Origin: Jaapia argillacea MUCL 33604
Lineage: Eukaryota; Basidiomycota; Agaricomycetes; Jaapiales; Jaapiaceae
Direction of reading: 5' to 3'
Assembly (NCBI GenBank): GCA_000697665.1
Contig: KL197782.1
Span: 1 to 64,000 of the forward strand
DNA: 64,000 bases
The position numbers and the translations under genes were made by a program. A model generated the notes under the pieces. The model saw only the letters and a program-made list of their open reading frames with translations. It made no database searches and was not told the origin of the DNA. This document shows, piece after piece, positions 29,679 to 40,407 of the stretch; the stretch's first letter is position 1, and each line of letters begins with the position of its first letter.

Positions 29679-30590
29679 TCAGGCCGAGTCCCCATCCTCC
29701 CAGCCCTCCCCACCAACAATCCATCCCCACAACCTCATCACCCAGACCAATATCGTAGGCGTCGCTCCCATAACCATCACTCCCAGCACCCCAAACGGAT
29801 TTCCCACTAACTGATAGAGTTTTATGATCGTGAGCACGAATATTTCGAAGTTTGGGATTGCGTTCAATATGGCGAGGGTCCGATGTCCCAGGACGTCGAT
29901 ATGACTCTATCGCACGTGGTCGTTGTGAGGGTATGGAAGGGGGCCTCAATGGAGGTCCACTTACTTTAAGATTGGCAGACCCATGTAGTTGGTATTTGGT
30001 GAAGAGGTTGTAGGTGAAGATGATCAGGGTACCGGCGAAGGCTGTGGCAAAACTATTGTTGCTGATTGTCATTTCGACGCTGTCAAGATCGAGCAGGGAG
30101 ACAAGGTGAGAAATCTGAGGTTTTGAGGAGAGGGTGCAAAGTCATACGCGAAGAATCCCAGTAGCTTTATCGCAATGTCAGGAAGTATAAGCGAGAGGGG
30201 GGCAAGGACGGTTCACTCACGATTGTCAGAGCAACTTTCGTATGGTCAAGTAGGTGCTTGGCCTCAATTTCGAAGGTTTCAGAGGGCTTTTTAAGCATAT
30301 CGAACTCAGTGAAGAGACCAAGACTGCGTCCATGAACGATAAGAGGCTCATTCGGAAGGTGGTCAGAGATGTGAGGTGTCGATGTTGGGACCAGCATCGC
30401 GGGGCGAGAGGCCCCTTTAAACCAGAGAAATCGAGTAAGAGCTGTGCCCAAAGATATTTCGCCTTGCAAGAATATTGTCATTGTAGATCTTCCAGGAGCA
30501 ATTTGAAGGTGAACACGATCGAACGGCGGAAGGATATACGGGGACCCATCTCTCCGCAGTCCCAATTTTGGATAGAGAGGATGTAGATCC
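29679..30590 (-). CDS. Family-2 membrane protein, copy D
   Basis: The best-preserved C-terminal half of the family. The block LGLFTEFDMLKKPSETFEIE ends at KVALTI with a GTGAGT donor; acceptor CCTCAG joins in phase 0 to ISHLVSLLDLDSVEMTISNN, then FATAFAGTLIIFTYNLFTKY, a GTAAGT...GATAG intron after ANLK, then SHIDVLGHRTLAILNAIPNF, IFVLTIIKLYQLVGNPFGVL and GVMVMGATPTILVWVMRLWG to the stop at 29679. At least three hydrophobic segments. Upstream, a one-base loss just before LGLF puts the usual MSLLSFMDAVL start out of frame, so the N-terminus is uncertain. Upstream exons (PPFDRVH block near 30500) are only partly readable. Confidence 0.45.
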
Positions 30591-30649
30591 CAAATCGAGC
30601 CAGTCAGTGGCCGCTTTGAGCCAGTCGTGGTTGATCGCGTTCGAGATAG

Positions 30650-31420
30650 CGGTGTACGCGGCTTGAGCTTGACCTCAGGGTCGGAGGTGTTCGAGAATGA
30701 CGAGCTTGCCGGAGAACGAAGTCGAGTGGAAGAGAACGAGAATGACGCCCTGAGAATGGAGCTGAAATCGAGGGGGGAGGTGAAGGGAAGCCGTTGACTG
30801 TTGGTGTTAATGAAGTCGGCCGGGGTGAGTTATGGCTTGGCTGTTCGACATGGGAACCATACTCTGTCACTGCGGTACGAGGTTGGGGGTATGGTGATTG
30901 TAATTCAATCGACGGCCTCTAGGGGTCCCGATGGACATCCCTCCGACTATCCGCTCCAAGAGGTCTCCCAAAGAAGGATGGAGTGCCACATCACGGGGTG
31001 AAAGATTCAAACTAGGTCCTGGATTCAAATGTGAAAGGGAGGCCTTGTCCTTGAGTGGCATAGACAGGGGTATTCAACTTCGAGACCAGTGGCTTGAAGA
31101 TTGAATTCTTGACAACGAGAAGGATACGCGCCAGGTTATCGTGCGGAAATGAGATGGAGAAAATCCGCATGAAAACGCCAGGTATTCCGATGAACATGAG
31201 GGTGAATAAACCTCGAGACGAGCTTTCGTGTATGAAGCGAGGATACTGATCGAAACCAAGATGGAGTCATGCAAAAAGAGGAAGAGAGTGTACGAAAGGC
31301 CGGCCTGCTCAACTCGCGCTCGTTTCGAGTATTCTTAATGAAAACCGAAATAGCATCGAGGGACAGCATGATACCTTCCACCGCAAGGCTAAGCCCAATC
31401 TTCATTGGGACTGCTAAGGG
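30650..31420 (-). pseudogene. Family-4 gene, copy D, decayed
   Basis: Homologous blocks only: FTLMFIGIPGVFMRIFSISF (about 31140-31200), KNSIFKPLVSKLNTPVYATQ (about 31060-31120) and a C-terminal region near 30650-30870 without a continuous frame. The 5 prime block with MTDS is not found. It is the right-most cassette member of the array. Confidence 0.35.
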
Positions 31421-32862
31421 TGGGCAAACCGAAAATAAGGAAAAATCTAATAGAAACGTCTTCCAGAGATAAGTAGCGGCTTCCTTGTGTTCAAAGCAAG
31501 GCTAGAGGGTCATCAAGAAGTTTCGGAGAGCATGTGAGGGACGGTAGCAACATGGCAAATCGGCGTCGATGGGGCCAAGCCAGAGTACTAGTGCATTGCG
31601 CGTAACTTATGTTCCAGGATGGACATGGACGATTCAGCCAGTCACGAACGAACGAGTTCAACGAAACGCGTGCCACTCGAGATGAGACACGAAGCATTGA
31701 AAAAGCACGGGTTTGGCAGCGCAGATACCACGACCAGGAAGATGAGTAGACTGGGTGATCGAACGAAAGGGTGCCCAGTTGAATCAGAAAGCGACTCGCA
31801 TTGGCAGCTTTCGGCGTTCAACATCGTTACGTAAAGGTTGGTAACGTGGCACCGACCAACTTTCACCTTCATCCTCTCGTTTCTCCACATCACAATCACT
31901 AGCATACTGTTGACAAGAGAATATCGCCCTCAAAGTACTAGGAGCTTATACCTGCCTTCCGCCAATTTGGATCGAACAATCCCACTTCATAATTGATGTG
32001 TTTGTCTCCTTGAACTTGGGCGGCGTCAAGTATGACGAAACGCCCAGCTGTTATGTGCACCTCTGGTCTGGCGAACTTCTCTTACCCCTGTTTGGTGTTG
32101 GTCTGTCAGCGCTGTCTGTCCTTAGCCCCGGATCCCGTCGATGTTCGCCCTCCTTACTTCCATCAGATTCTGGAATACTCGGAAACCAGGTTTGCGTTCA
32201 TCTGGCAATGGTGAGTTCATTGACTATTCTACTGGGCCACTTGGTTGATTGCCTCGTCGATCGCTCTATGAGCGATCAGGAACTGCCATTGAATTGGGAG
32301 ATTTGCGCCTCTCCTCAACTTCAACATTCCCAGTCGAATCCGCTTTTCTCAGGCTTGGTCAGACGTGATGATGTATTGGAGGAAGGTCAACGCGTCCAAT
32401 GTCGATCGAAATCATCATCATCGTTTCGTACTCAGGTAAGGCGATATTGGCCGGAACTCATATGCATATTGTCTCACTGATCGAGGTCAATTGCGATAGA
32501 TCCAACCTATCTTCCACATCCCCCACGGATCTTCTTCAAACGGACTGAAGGGAAGATGTAAACTTTCAGTTCATTCGTGTTGTCACGACGAAGGAGGTTG
32601 TTGTAGTGCTCAGTGGTACTTGCTTTCGGTGGGCCTAATGGACCTACACCCTCGACTCCCCGTCTTAGATGGGTCAGTTTCGGGTCATCGTTCAAAACCA
32701 CCATGAAGATGACGAACATTTGCAAGCAACCCTCCACGTCATACCTACCATTTACCCGAGGTTAGGGTTAAGATCCCCGACTGTTCCAGACCCCCAACGT
32801 TCCGGCGCCATTCAGTTCGCTGCGGCCTCATAATAACCGCGCTCCCCTCCCACTCACCACCC
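31421..32862. other. Unresolved region with small frames
   Basis: Two plus-strand frames deserve mention: 31619-31834 (71 codons, charged, MDMDDSASHERTSSTKRVPL) and 31998-32480 (160 codons). A hydrophobic stretch after the first (about 31860-31910) and Trp-rich pieces near 32340-32400 resemble scattered remains of a membrane protein gene, but no set of splice sites gives a convincing product. Treated as probable gene debris. Confidence 0.3.
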
Positions 32863-33243
32863 ATGTCCTTCCCCATCATCCTCGTCGGATACGAAGTAAC
32901 TCCATCCTCCATCCAATCCTACCTCGAAACCCAATCCTTCCCATCCTCAGGTCTCCCCTCCATCAAACACCTCCTCAGACATCTCGAGGCACAACTGGGC
33001 GTTAATCTATCACTCGCGCGTCTTGGGGGGACAAGTTCGCCGAGAACGTTCATTTGCTGTTACGCTGATTATATTGAAAACAATACCAAGGTTTATGATT
33101 GTGAGGAGGTAATGCAGGTTGGACTCCCAGTTGGGTTTGAGAGATTACAGGAGTTGATTGAGACTGTCGGTGGAGTCAAGAGGGTGTTTGCGCCGTATGG
33201 AGCGTTGTATTCGTATGACAGGGATGGGAAGGCACGGTTTTGA
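32863..33243 (+). CDS. Hypothetical protein, 126 aa, single exon
   Basis: ATG 32863 (MSFPIILVGYEVTPSSIQSY) to TGA 33243, no intron, compact mixed alpha/beta composition, no signal peptide or membrane segment. It contains LEAQLGVNLSLARLGG and a C-terminal VGGVKRVFAPYGALYSYDRD. CT-rich sequence directly precedes the start, as in other fungal promoters. I recognise no family; the even composition suggests a real small cytosolic protein. Confidence 0.55.
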   Translation: MSFPIILVGYEVTPSSIQSYLETQSFPSSGLPSIKHLLRHLEAQLGVNLSLARLGGTSSPRTFICCYADYIENNTKVYDCEEVMQVGLPVGFERLQELIETVGGVKRVFAPYGALYSYDRDGKARF

Positions 33244-34412
33244 GTCATCGAATGTCGTTCGAAGAGGTTGGCATTCGTATCCCATCCTCTGCTGGGTCGT
33301 CCCTAACCATCGACCCTCTGCTTTTTAGTGAGTCGCCATAGAGTCGTATCTGGTAGAAGATCATAGAAAATAGACAACATCAACACGTACCCCAATGTAA
33401 TTCAAGCTCATTCCCAAGTCTCATGCTTTGGTAGATATCTCACTGGAGAGTCATGCGATCGTCGCCACCGCTTTTTTAGCACACATTGCGGAACGTGAGC
33501 CTACGCACCAGGTGAACCTCTATCGCAGCTCCTTGGGAATATATCGCGCTTCATCGGACCGCAACATCAACCTCCAAGATCATCGACTTCAGGGTCGTCC
33601 GACTCGACAAGGTTATAGTGGATCGGATAAGGGCAATTCCTCCCTTGCCAGGGTATGGTTTGACCAAAGAGGTTGGGCTCTTGTTCATAGCGCATGAGGC
33701 GTCAGGGGGGTAGGGAGGAGTGTTTCTGGTCGCACGAGTAGATGTGTGGAAGCATGTGAGTTCCCTCGCTTCTGTCGATCAACCGAATACTGTATTTGCA
33801 ATGGCGTAGGCATGATGCCGATGTTGCACGCTGCACGCGACTAGTGAAATCTGGAGTCGTCGAATCGGATTGTCGCCTTGCCAGGAGAACTTTACAGCGG
33901 CAATGATGGGACATCGGTAAGCGGCAAATTTCTACCAATCTCGGTTGGACTGGGCCACTCATCGTATGGAACTGTCGGTTTTTTGCAGGTGATCGGGAAT
34001 GTTGCATTCCGCTCCGGGCAACAGACAGGGCGAGCAGGTGCTGGTCGCCTTATACAGGCAAAGCCCAGGGGGAAAATAAATCTCGGTCAGCATGGCTTGG
34101 CTCCAGTTCTTTCCGTGAACATGTGGAGATGGTCTACGATCTCGGATCTTGCCGAAGATGCTTCTCGAGATTAGATAACGAGGGCAATTTTCAGTCACAC
34201 GAGCTACAAGCGACACCCTGGTTGGCTTGTCGTCGTCGCCAACGTCGTTGGAGTCCTTTCGGTCATCGTGGAGTTCGGCCATTCTACCACCTGAGCTATC
34301 ACTCTTCAAAACAGCCCAGTCTCCATCGAACTTGCTAGCTATTCAGGTATTTATATCCCTCTCAATTTACATCCCTCCCGTTCTACATTCGTTCATCCCC
34401 CTCTTTTCCTAG
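33244..34412. other. Intergenic, about 1.2 kb, no confident gene
   Basis: Frames here start at non-ATG codons or lack support. A minus-strand frame (33959-34309, including MAELHDDRKDSNDVGDDD) looks protein-like at its start but has no clear beginning. A CT-rich tract at 34360-34412 precedes the PHO84-like gene and is its likely promoter. Confidence 0.4.
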
Positions 34413-37207
34413 ATGTCGTTTCAGACACCTCCAGTTCACCACCCGGACGATCACTCGTCCGAGTCTGCTGTCGATGATAAAGACCAGTACAGGTCCGGGC
34501 TTGATGAGTACGAGCGCTCCAGCGACGACAAGCCTCCGTTCTATCTGAGCTACGCTGAGGTCAAGTTACTCGGTATTGCTGGAGTTGGGTTCTTCCTCGA
34601 TGGTTAGTACCTACTGATTATACCAATCCCCGCTTGTTGAAATTTGCCCACAGCGTACGACTTGTTCATCATCAACGTAAGTTGTTGTCTCACTGTGTTG
34701 CCGTCTCCCCTACCTCTATCTTCCTTCTTGCCCCGCATTGGGTACCCTCTTTCCCCAAATTCGGTCTCCCTTTGTGTCGTGTGCGTCCTTCGCGAACGCA
34801 CCGTCGCCCTGTTGTCTTCTCCGCCATACCTCTAGAGGAAGCTTCCCTCATCGCTGAATTCTTCTCGTGCAGCCTGTCGCCACAATGTTGCAATATCGTC
34901 TTTACGGTGGTCATTCACTTCCTGCGGGCCCCCAAGGTTTCTTGAAGGCATCCGCCAACATCGGAAGTGTTATTGGCCAGTTTGGCTTCGGTTGGTGCCT
35001 TACCACCTACCACAAACCGTTCTTCGAAGCTCATCGCGCCGCCTCACTTGTTCCTACTGCTAGGTTATTGCGCAGATACCTTCGGTCGTAAGGCTGTCTG
35101 TAAGTTGATACGTTTATTTGAAGGTCACCTGTGTTGATAAACCCCGCCATACTAGACGGCAAGGAATTAATGTTGATCATCTTCGGAACAATCATGTGTA
35201 TCTCCGATCCTACTGGTTCGTTTGCGTACCTTTCGTCATGGAATTATGCTCATCCGTGGCCCTCACCTTAGGCGATCTCAGCCCCTCTGGTTCTCTCCTC
35301 TGGCTTACTATCTTCCGTATCATTATGGGTATTGGCGTGGGTGGCGACTATCCTATGTCGGCCACCATCACCACTGATCGAGCCAAACTGAGGAAGAGAG
35401 GTACTTTGTTGGCCTACATCTTCGCCAATCAGGTTAGCCCGATCGTGCTTTCCACTTCGAGTCGATGTTCGCGGGACTTCGCGGTCCCTTGCGTCCCTGG
35501 TTTTCCATAATTGTTGTACTTACACATGCACATCTAGGGTTGGGGAAGCTTTGTTGGTAGTGTCGCAACGCTCGTCGTCTTGGCTGCTTACAAACATGTC
35601 ATGAACGACGAAGGTCATACTTCCAAGGTCGACGGAGGTGGGTGCACACACGTTCTCGGCCATAGAAGTTCACTCATCTCGTCATCTACCTAGTCTGGCG
35701 TATCGTCGTTGGACTCTCTCTCATCCCCGCCTTCGGTACCCTCTACCAACGTCTCACTCTCCCCGAATCCAAGAGGTTCAAACTCTCTCAGGAGGATACG
35801 GAGGACGAGCACCAGTATGATAACTTGAAGAAGACCGGAGACTTTAAGCTCCATGAGTCTTCAAGAACTTCGTCCGGTCAAGCTGTGGCTGTGAGGCATG
35901 GTGAAGTCGCAGAGGAGGCTCGAACCGCTCCACTCGACTCTGATACCGAGAAGGCCGGGAAAGGCACCGCAACTCGAGTCAAGGAGGTAGCTTCGGAAAA
36001 GAAGGCTCAATACAGGGGTACGCAGTTCTCTTTTTGCCGGTGTCGTAACCATGCGCTTATCCATTGTCTCCTCTGCACCATAACAGAGTTCCTCACCTAC
36101 TTCTCTGAATGGAAACATGCCAAGATTTTGATCGGTACCGCCATGTCCTGGTTCCTCCTCGATATTGCGTAGGTTCCTTTATCCGCCACGTTTCTCGGCC
36201 CGCTCTAATAACCTGTATTCCTAGTTTCTATGGTATCAACCTGAACCAAAATGTCGTATTGTTAGAAATCGGATACGCAGGCAAGACTGGTACCCCTTGG
36301 GAGAAGCTTTTCAAAGTCAGCACCGGAAATTTGATCATCACTGCTCTCGGATTTGTTCCTGGTGGGTCCCCTTCACGAACTTTTTCGATTTTTGAAATCT
36401 GAAAGCGTTCTTCACAGGCTACTACGCGACCGTATTGACCATCGAGAAACTGGGCAGGAAATGGATCCAAATCCAAGGTTTCCTCGCAGCCGCTCTCTTT
36501 TGTGAGCCTCTCCGATATTTCCGATCCGTCTGCCACTGACTTATTTGAATACTAGTGGGCATTCTGGCTGGGAAGTTCCATACCTTAAGTACACCCGCTT
36601 TCGTGGTTTGCTTCGCCTTCCTACAGGTGAGTTTAGTGCCTCTTTCTGTCTCATCTCCCTAATCTCTTGCATCCCTTCCAGTTCTTCTTCAACTTTGGAG
36701 CCAATAGGTACGTCCCTCTTAATTGTATGCTTCGCACGATCTAACGCCTTTTCTTTCCAGCACTACCTACGTTTGTCTCCTTCGTCTTCTGCAATGCGGT
36801 TTGTCCTGACACCTGCATTAGTGCTATCCTGCGGAAGTATTCCCAACCCGCTTCCGAGCCTCCGCCCACGGTCTTTCTGCCGCTTCAGGCAAAGCTGGCG
36901 CTATTATTTCAGCTCTTGTGTTCAACACCTTGTCGCAGAAGATCGGTACACCTGCCGTCTTGTGGAGTGCGCCATCTCTTCTGTTTCTCTCATTGATCGC
37001 CAAGTTGACTTTATTTGCTAGTCTTCTTTGGCTGTTGTATCGCTGGTGCTGGTCAGTACAACGCCATCCTCCTCACCTTCAAGTTCGATACTTACGCTTG
37101 CTACTTTAGGGTTCACTCTGCTCCTTCCCGAAGTCCGTATGAGGGACCCCGATGTCATCTACATTGAAGAGATGAAGGTTAAGAGAGCTAAGCAGGAGTC
37201 GTCTTGA
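34413..37207 (+). CDS. PHO84: PHO84-type high-affinity phosphate/proton symporter (MFS), 564 aa, 17 exons
   Basis: Seventeen exons joined at GT-AG sites sum to 565 codons. The N-terminal tail is acidic, then [20 protein letters not shown] (helix 1). The [20 protein letters not shown] segment carries the MFS G-x3-D-x2-GR(R/K) motif, followed by [20 protein letters not shown], the phosphate:H+ symporter signature. A Lys/Glu-rich central loop separates the halves; the second half has [20 protein letters not shown] and [20 protein letters not shown], then helices to [10 protein letters not shown]. The family takes up inorganic phosphate with protons at the plasma membrane and is usually induced by phosphate starvation. 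Exon 14 is only 10 nt and exon 2 only 23 nt. Complete and intact. CT-rich promoter. Confidence 0.93.
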
Positions 37208-37548
37208 AGGAGGGTCGATGGAAAATCAATGGAAGTAAATTTTGGCATATTGTCAACATCTGTAACCCTAATGCTATGCACACTCCGTTCGTGAAACCAA
37301 GCGATTGGACTGTACCACATACCGCATATTAAGCAACCACTACTACACATCCTTTAGAAACGTTATTTATATAATATTATCAGATCCCGAGGTTTGCGCG
37401 TAACTTGACGACATTGCTGAGACGAAGCCTATCCTGGCCCTTGCTGCGTACGTATGAAATGTTCGGATAGGTAATCCAGTGCGTCCTCAGTGAGGATACA
37501 GTCCGTAGTCAGAAGAGTGAGTCATCGGCGGAGATGAAGATGCGACGG
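37208..37548. other. Intergenic between convergent genes
   Basis: Contains the 3 prime flanks of the PHO84-like gene and of the Rho-like gene. AT-rich around 37360-37385. No gene. Confidence 0.5.
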
Positions 37549-38704
37549 TTAGGCGTTGGGACCATAGCTCATAACCGTGACCCCGTTGGGACTTCGTGAT
37601 CGACGGTTATTCCGAGGAGAGGTAGATGCTCGCAAGTTGGCGAAGTCCTGGTGGTGAGGTGGAGGTGTCGTCGCCGAGATGACGGAGACATTATTCCCAG
37701 ACCCTTGAAAGTGAGCACTCTGAGGCACACGGTTCACTTGGGCTGTGAATATTCATTAAGAGAAGGAGGCTTACGATGATAGAACGATTAGGCCGCGTCA
37801 AATGTGCGTGGCGGGCACGCCCGATAGCATTTTTGACGACACGGAACATCCGTTTAATGAGAGGATCGAAGGCGAGTTGATGGGCGCTCTCAAACAAGAA
37901 TTCGACGCCATCACCAGTCTGGGCGGAGCATTCGAGATAGGAAAAGGCCTTGATGTGTCGCGCCAGTGCTTCACCCTGACAAGGATGGTCAACTGGAGTC
38001 GAGACTATGTTGGAACGAACTCACAGCATCGGTAGTCACGAGCGCTCTATCGGGAAGGCCCCCACTTCCGCTCCTTCTCTTATCCACCTTACACCCTACC
38101 AGGATTATTGGAGCACTCTTGCGTTGAATCCTGACTCGGGGAATTATCTACCATGACTCCCAAGTATCAGGACGAACTAGAACACAAGGAGTGAGTTCGG
38201 GGAAATCTTACATGCTGTTGCATAGCCTCAAAAGCTGGCACATCATCAATAGCGAAACATAACAGCACGACGCGTGCCCTACGGTAAAAGTGGGGTTTTG
38301 AACAATCGTGGTCTTCTAACCAAGGGGAATCGCGGATAGTAAGACGGAAGTCGCGTTTCAAGGGCTCTGGTATGGGAATATCCGTCGAAGCGGTCGTACG
38401 GTCGTGATCTGAAGTTGAAGATTGGAAAAGGGAGGATATCTTGAAGGAAACAGGACATGGCGAGAAGGATTATAATAGTGAAGGCGTCAAGAAGGTGGGA
38501 GGAACTCACAGTATCTGCCCCTTCCTGAATTGGCGCTGTGAATCGCTTTGCAAGGCACGTCTATGAAAAGCAATCAGACGTCACCCATCAAAAGGCGAAT
38601 CTGAGAGTCGCTGAAATGGGCACGCTGCGTGCCTTTCCACAAGCCACTGGTCCTACCAAGACTGCAAATTGCTCTCGATCTCTTCCTTGTCTCCAGAACA
38701 TCAT
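37549..38704 (-). CDS. Divergent Rho/Ras-like small GTPase, 256 aa, six exons
   Basis: Six exons (38633-38704, 38510-38560, 38212-38364, 38025-38147, 37775-37975, 37549-37719) sum to 257 codons. G1: AVLVGPVACGK followed by TCLAKRFTAP. beta3/G3 region: FRLTIRDSPWLEDHDC, in place of the usual DTAG-(Q). Then ARVVLLCFAIDDVPAFEAM as in Rho (LLCFxIDxPxS), G4: PIILVGCKVDKR, G5: FSYLECSAQTGDGVEFLFE. The order and spacing fit the Rho branch, which switches actin and polarity effectors. Odd points: no threonine-containing switch I motif, altered G3, and a 60-residue Ser/Arg/Pro-rich tail without a CAAX box. The first intron needs a GC donor to give GKT; a GT donor nine bases on would insert ARS. Confidence 0.7.
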
Positions 38705-38944
38705 TCCGGACGAGGCGACCAGCCAACTCCAAGTTGGCGCATAGCTCTTGCATAGCTCCGTCCCAAGCAGGATTTCGGCGCTCTACCAGCGCCTTGACAC
38801 AACCTTGGTACAAGTCACAGCGTTTGCACGTTGCTTAGGTGGCGTTGCTCGGACGTAAACTTTCAATTGGCACTCCATGTTTCGCTGGCTGAACTAGGAG
38901 TCGACATGGTCTTCTTGGTCCGAACTTGGTCGGAGATTTCCACC

Positions 38945-39777
38945 ATGACTCAGACCTCAACGTTCCAACATGACTCCCAAGATGTCCCTCACAGCGAGAA
39001 ATCATCAGCACCTCCATCATCACACTCTCTGTCTTCACCACCACCAACAATGGCCTTTCTAACCTCACTCCCAACCATCCTCACATCATCGATAGTGTTC
39101 ATCTCCTTCGCTCTCTCCATCCACTCTCATGTCAAGCAAAATGGGCCTGTCCCACTCGCCAGGAGGTTGATGAGACTAAGCAACGTCTTCTACTCGATAT
39201 TTTCTTTGGTCTTCTGTATCGCTATCGTCTCGTCTCTGTGGCGACATGTGGGCGGAAACAACACAACCATTTCGTGGTTCCAGGTTGGAGATGACACCTT
39301 GAGATTCGCGTTCCACCTATCAAAATTATATGAATACTTGGACATCTTCTTCGTCCTCGGATCCGGCAGTCCTGTCAGCATCCACTTTGCTTTCCATCAT
39401 CTCACTGTACGTTTACGCCTTCCCCTTCTCGATCCTCCCTAACCACTTCATCATAGACCCCATACCTCACCTATGCTCGGACAATACGCTCCCCCGCCTA
39501 TTGGCAACCATTCGTCATCCTAAACACATTCCACCATTCTCTCATGTACGCCTACTTCGGCGGTCTATCCAAATTCTCCCGCCTCCTCCCTTATACGGGC
39601 TATCTCCAACTCATAGTCGGGATTCTAGTAGAAGTCGCATCGATTTTCGTCCATTGGGACGGGCCCGATGCAGTTTGGCCCAATGTTTTCGCAGCATCGT
39701 TGTTCTCTTGTTATGCGGTACTGTTTGCAGGTGATTTGAGAGAAGCAGGGAAGGCGGTGGGCGAGAAGGTTGAATAG
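38945..39777 (+). CDS. ELO-family fatty acid elongase-like protein, 260 aa
   Basis: Two exons (38945-39406, 39457-39777) joined by a 50-nt GTACGT...CATAG intron sum to 261 codons. After a Ser/Pro-rich N-terminus come about six hydrophobic segments. Family signatures: KLYEYLDIFFVL (K-x2-E-x2-D), SIHFAFHHLTTP (the histidine box), NTFHHSLMYAYF (N-x3-H-x2-MYxY(Y/F)). ELO proteins are ER-membrane condensing enzymes that add malonyl-CoA carbons to long-chain acyl-CoA. Here the first histidine of the HxxHH box is Phe, with a His one residue earlier, and the lysine-rich ER-return tail is short (EKVE at the end). Activity is therefore uncertain. ATG 38945 in CACCATG context was chosen; a later ATG (39051) is possible. 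Confidence 0.8.
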
Positions 39778-39824
39778 GGCGAGAATCCAGTGGCGTTCTC
39801 CTTGTTCAGCCATCTCTCCATTGT

Positions 39825-39918
39825 AGGGTCTTGCAGTCCCATCACGCTCCATCATCTAACGGTCCGTCACGCCCCTCACTTTCTCAGGCCTCCAAGTCCC
39901 AATAGCTTTATCATAGAC
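39825..39918 (+). pseudogene. Fragment duplicated from the elongase exon/intron junction
   Basis: About 95 bp just after the elongase stop repeat, with changes, the end of exon 1, the intron and the acceptor of the same gene (CAGTCC, CTCCATCATCTAACGGTCCGT, TTTATCATAGAC). The first exon and second exon proper are missing. It points to a former tandem second elongase copy, now lost. Confidence 0.6.
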
Positions 39919-40407
39919 AACTAACGTCACTCATGTCCGAAGGACACGCACTCCCAGCTGGGGAATTCATTATTCACTGAATTTCCCGTTCTCAGTCACT
40001 GTGCATGCGTAAAGTAATCTCGACCAAGTGTGGTTTGTAATCCTTCACCTTGCGAAGTGACATTAGCAATTACCTCCCAACCATCATGCCCAATGCGACC
40101 AACCCCGATGCAGGATGAACACTATTAACGGTCAAACTCTACTAATAACTAACCAAGCACCTATGAGTGGATAGTAGGATCCATGCGAGTATAAGGTAAT
40201 AACAATGTAAAGAGCGATGCCCAGATACCCACAGTTAATCCTTCCCCCCCTCTTCCTCCTCCCTTGCCCAAAACATCATCACATGTCGATCTGCGCTCCT
40301 TCCACTCACAACCCTCGTCCCATCCTCCAAGTCTGGAAAACGAGAACGATACTGAGATTATTCTCTCATCCCTCCATCACTTCCCAGGATTTACCACCAC
40401 AGTATCT
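39919..40407. other. Intergenic between convergent elongase and SNG1-like genes
   Basis: No gene visible. The right part (40230-40400) is pyrimidine-rich and joins the 3 prime end of the minus-strand SNG1-like gene. Confidence 0.5.

Noticed and set aside
33428-33697. 89-codon plus-strand frame
   Set aside because: It begins at TTG, not ATG, has no splice partners and no recognisable composition.
34230-34310. tRNA-like sequence on the minus strand (AGCTCAGGTGGTAGA, an A-box match)
   Set aside because: No B box at the right distance and no acceptor stem; the same bases read as protein-like codons (MAELHDDRKDSNDVGDDD).
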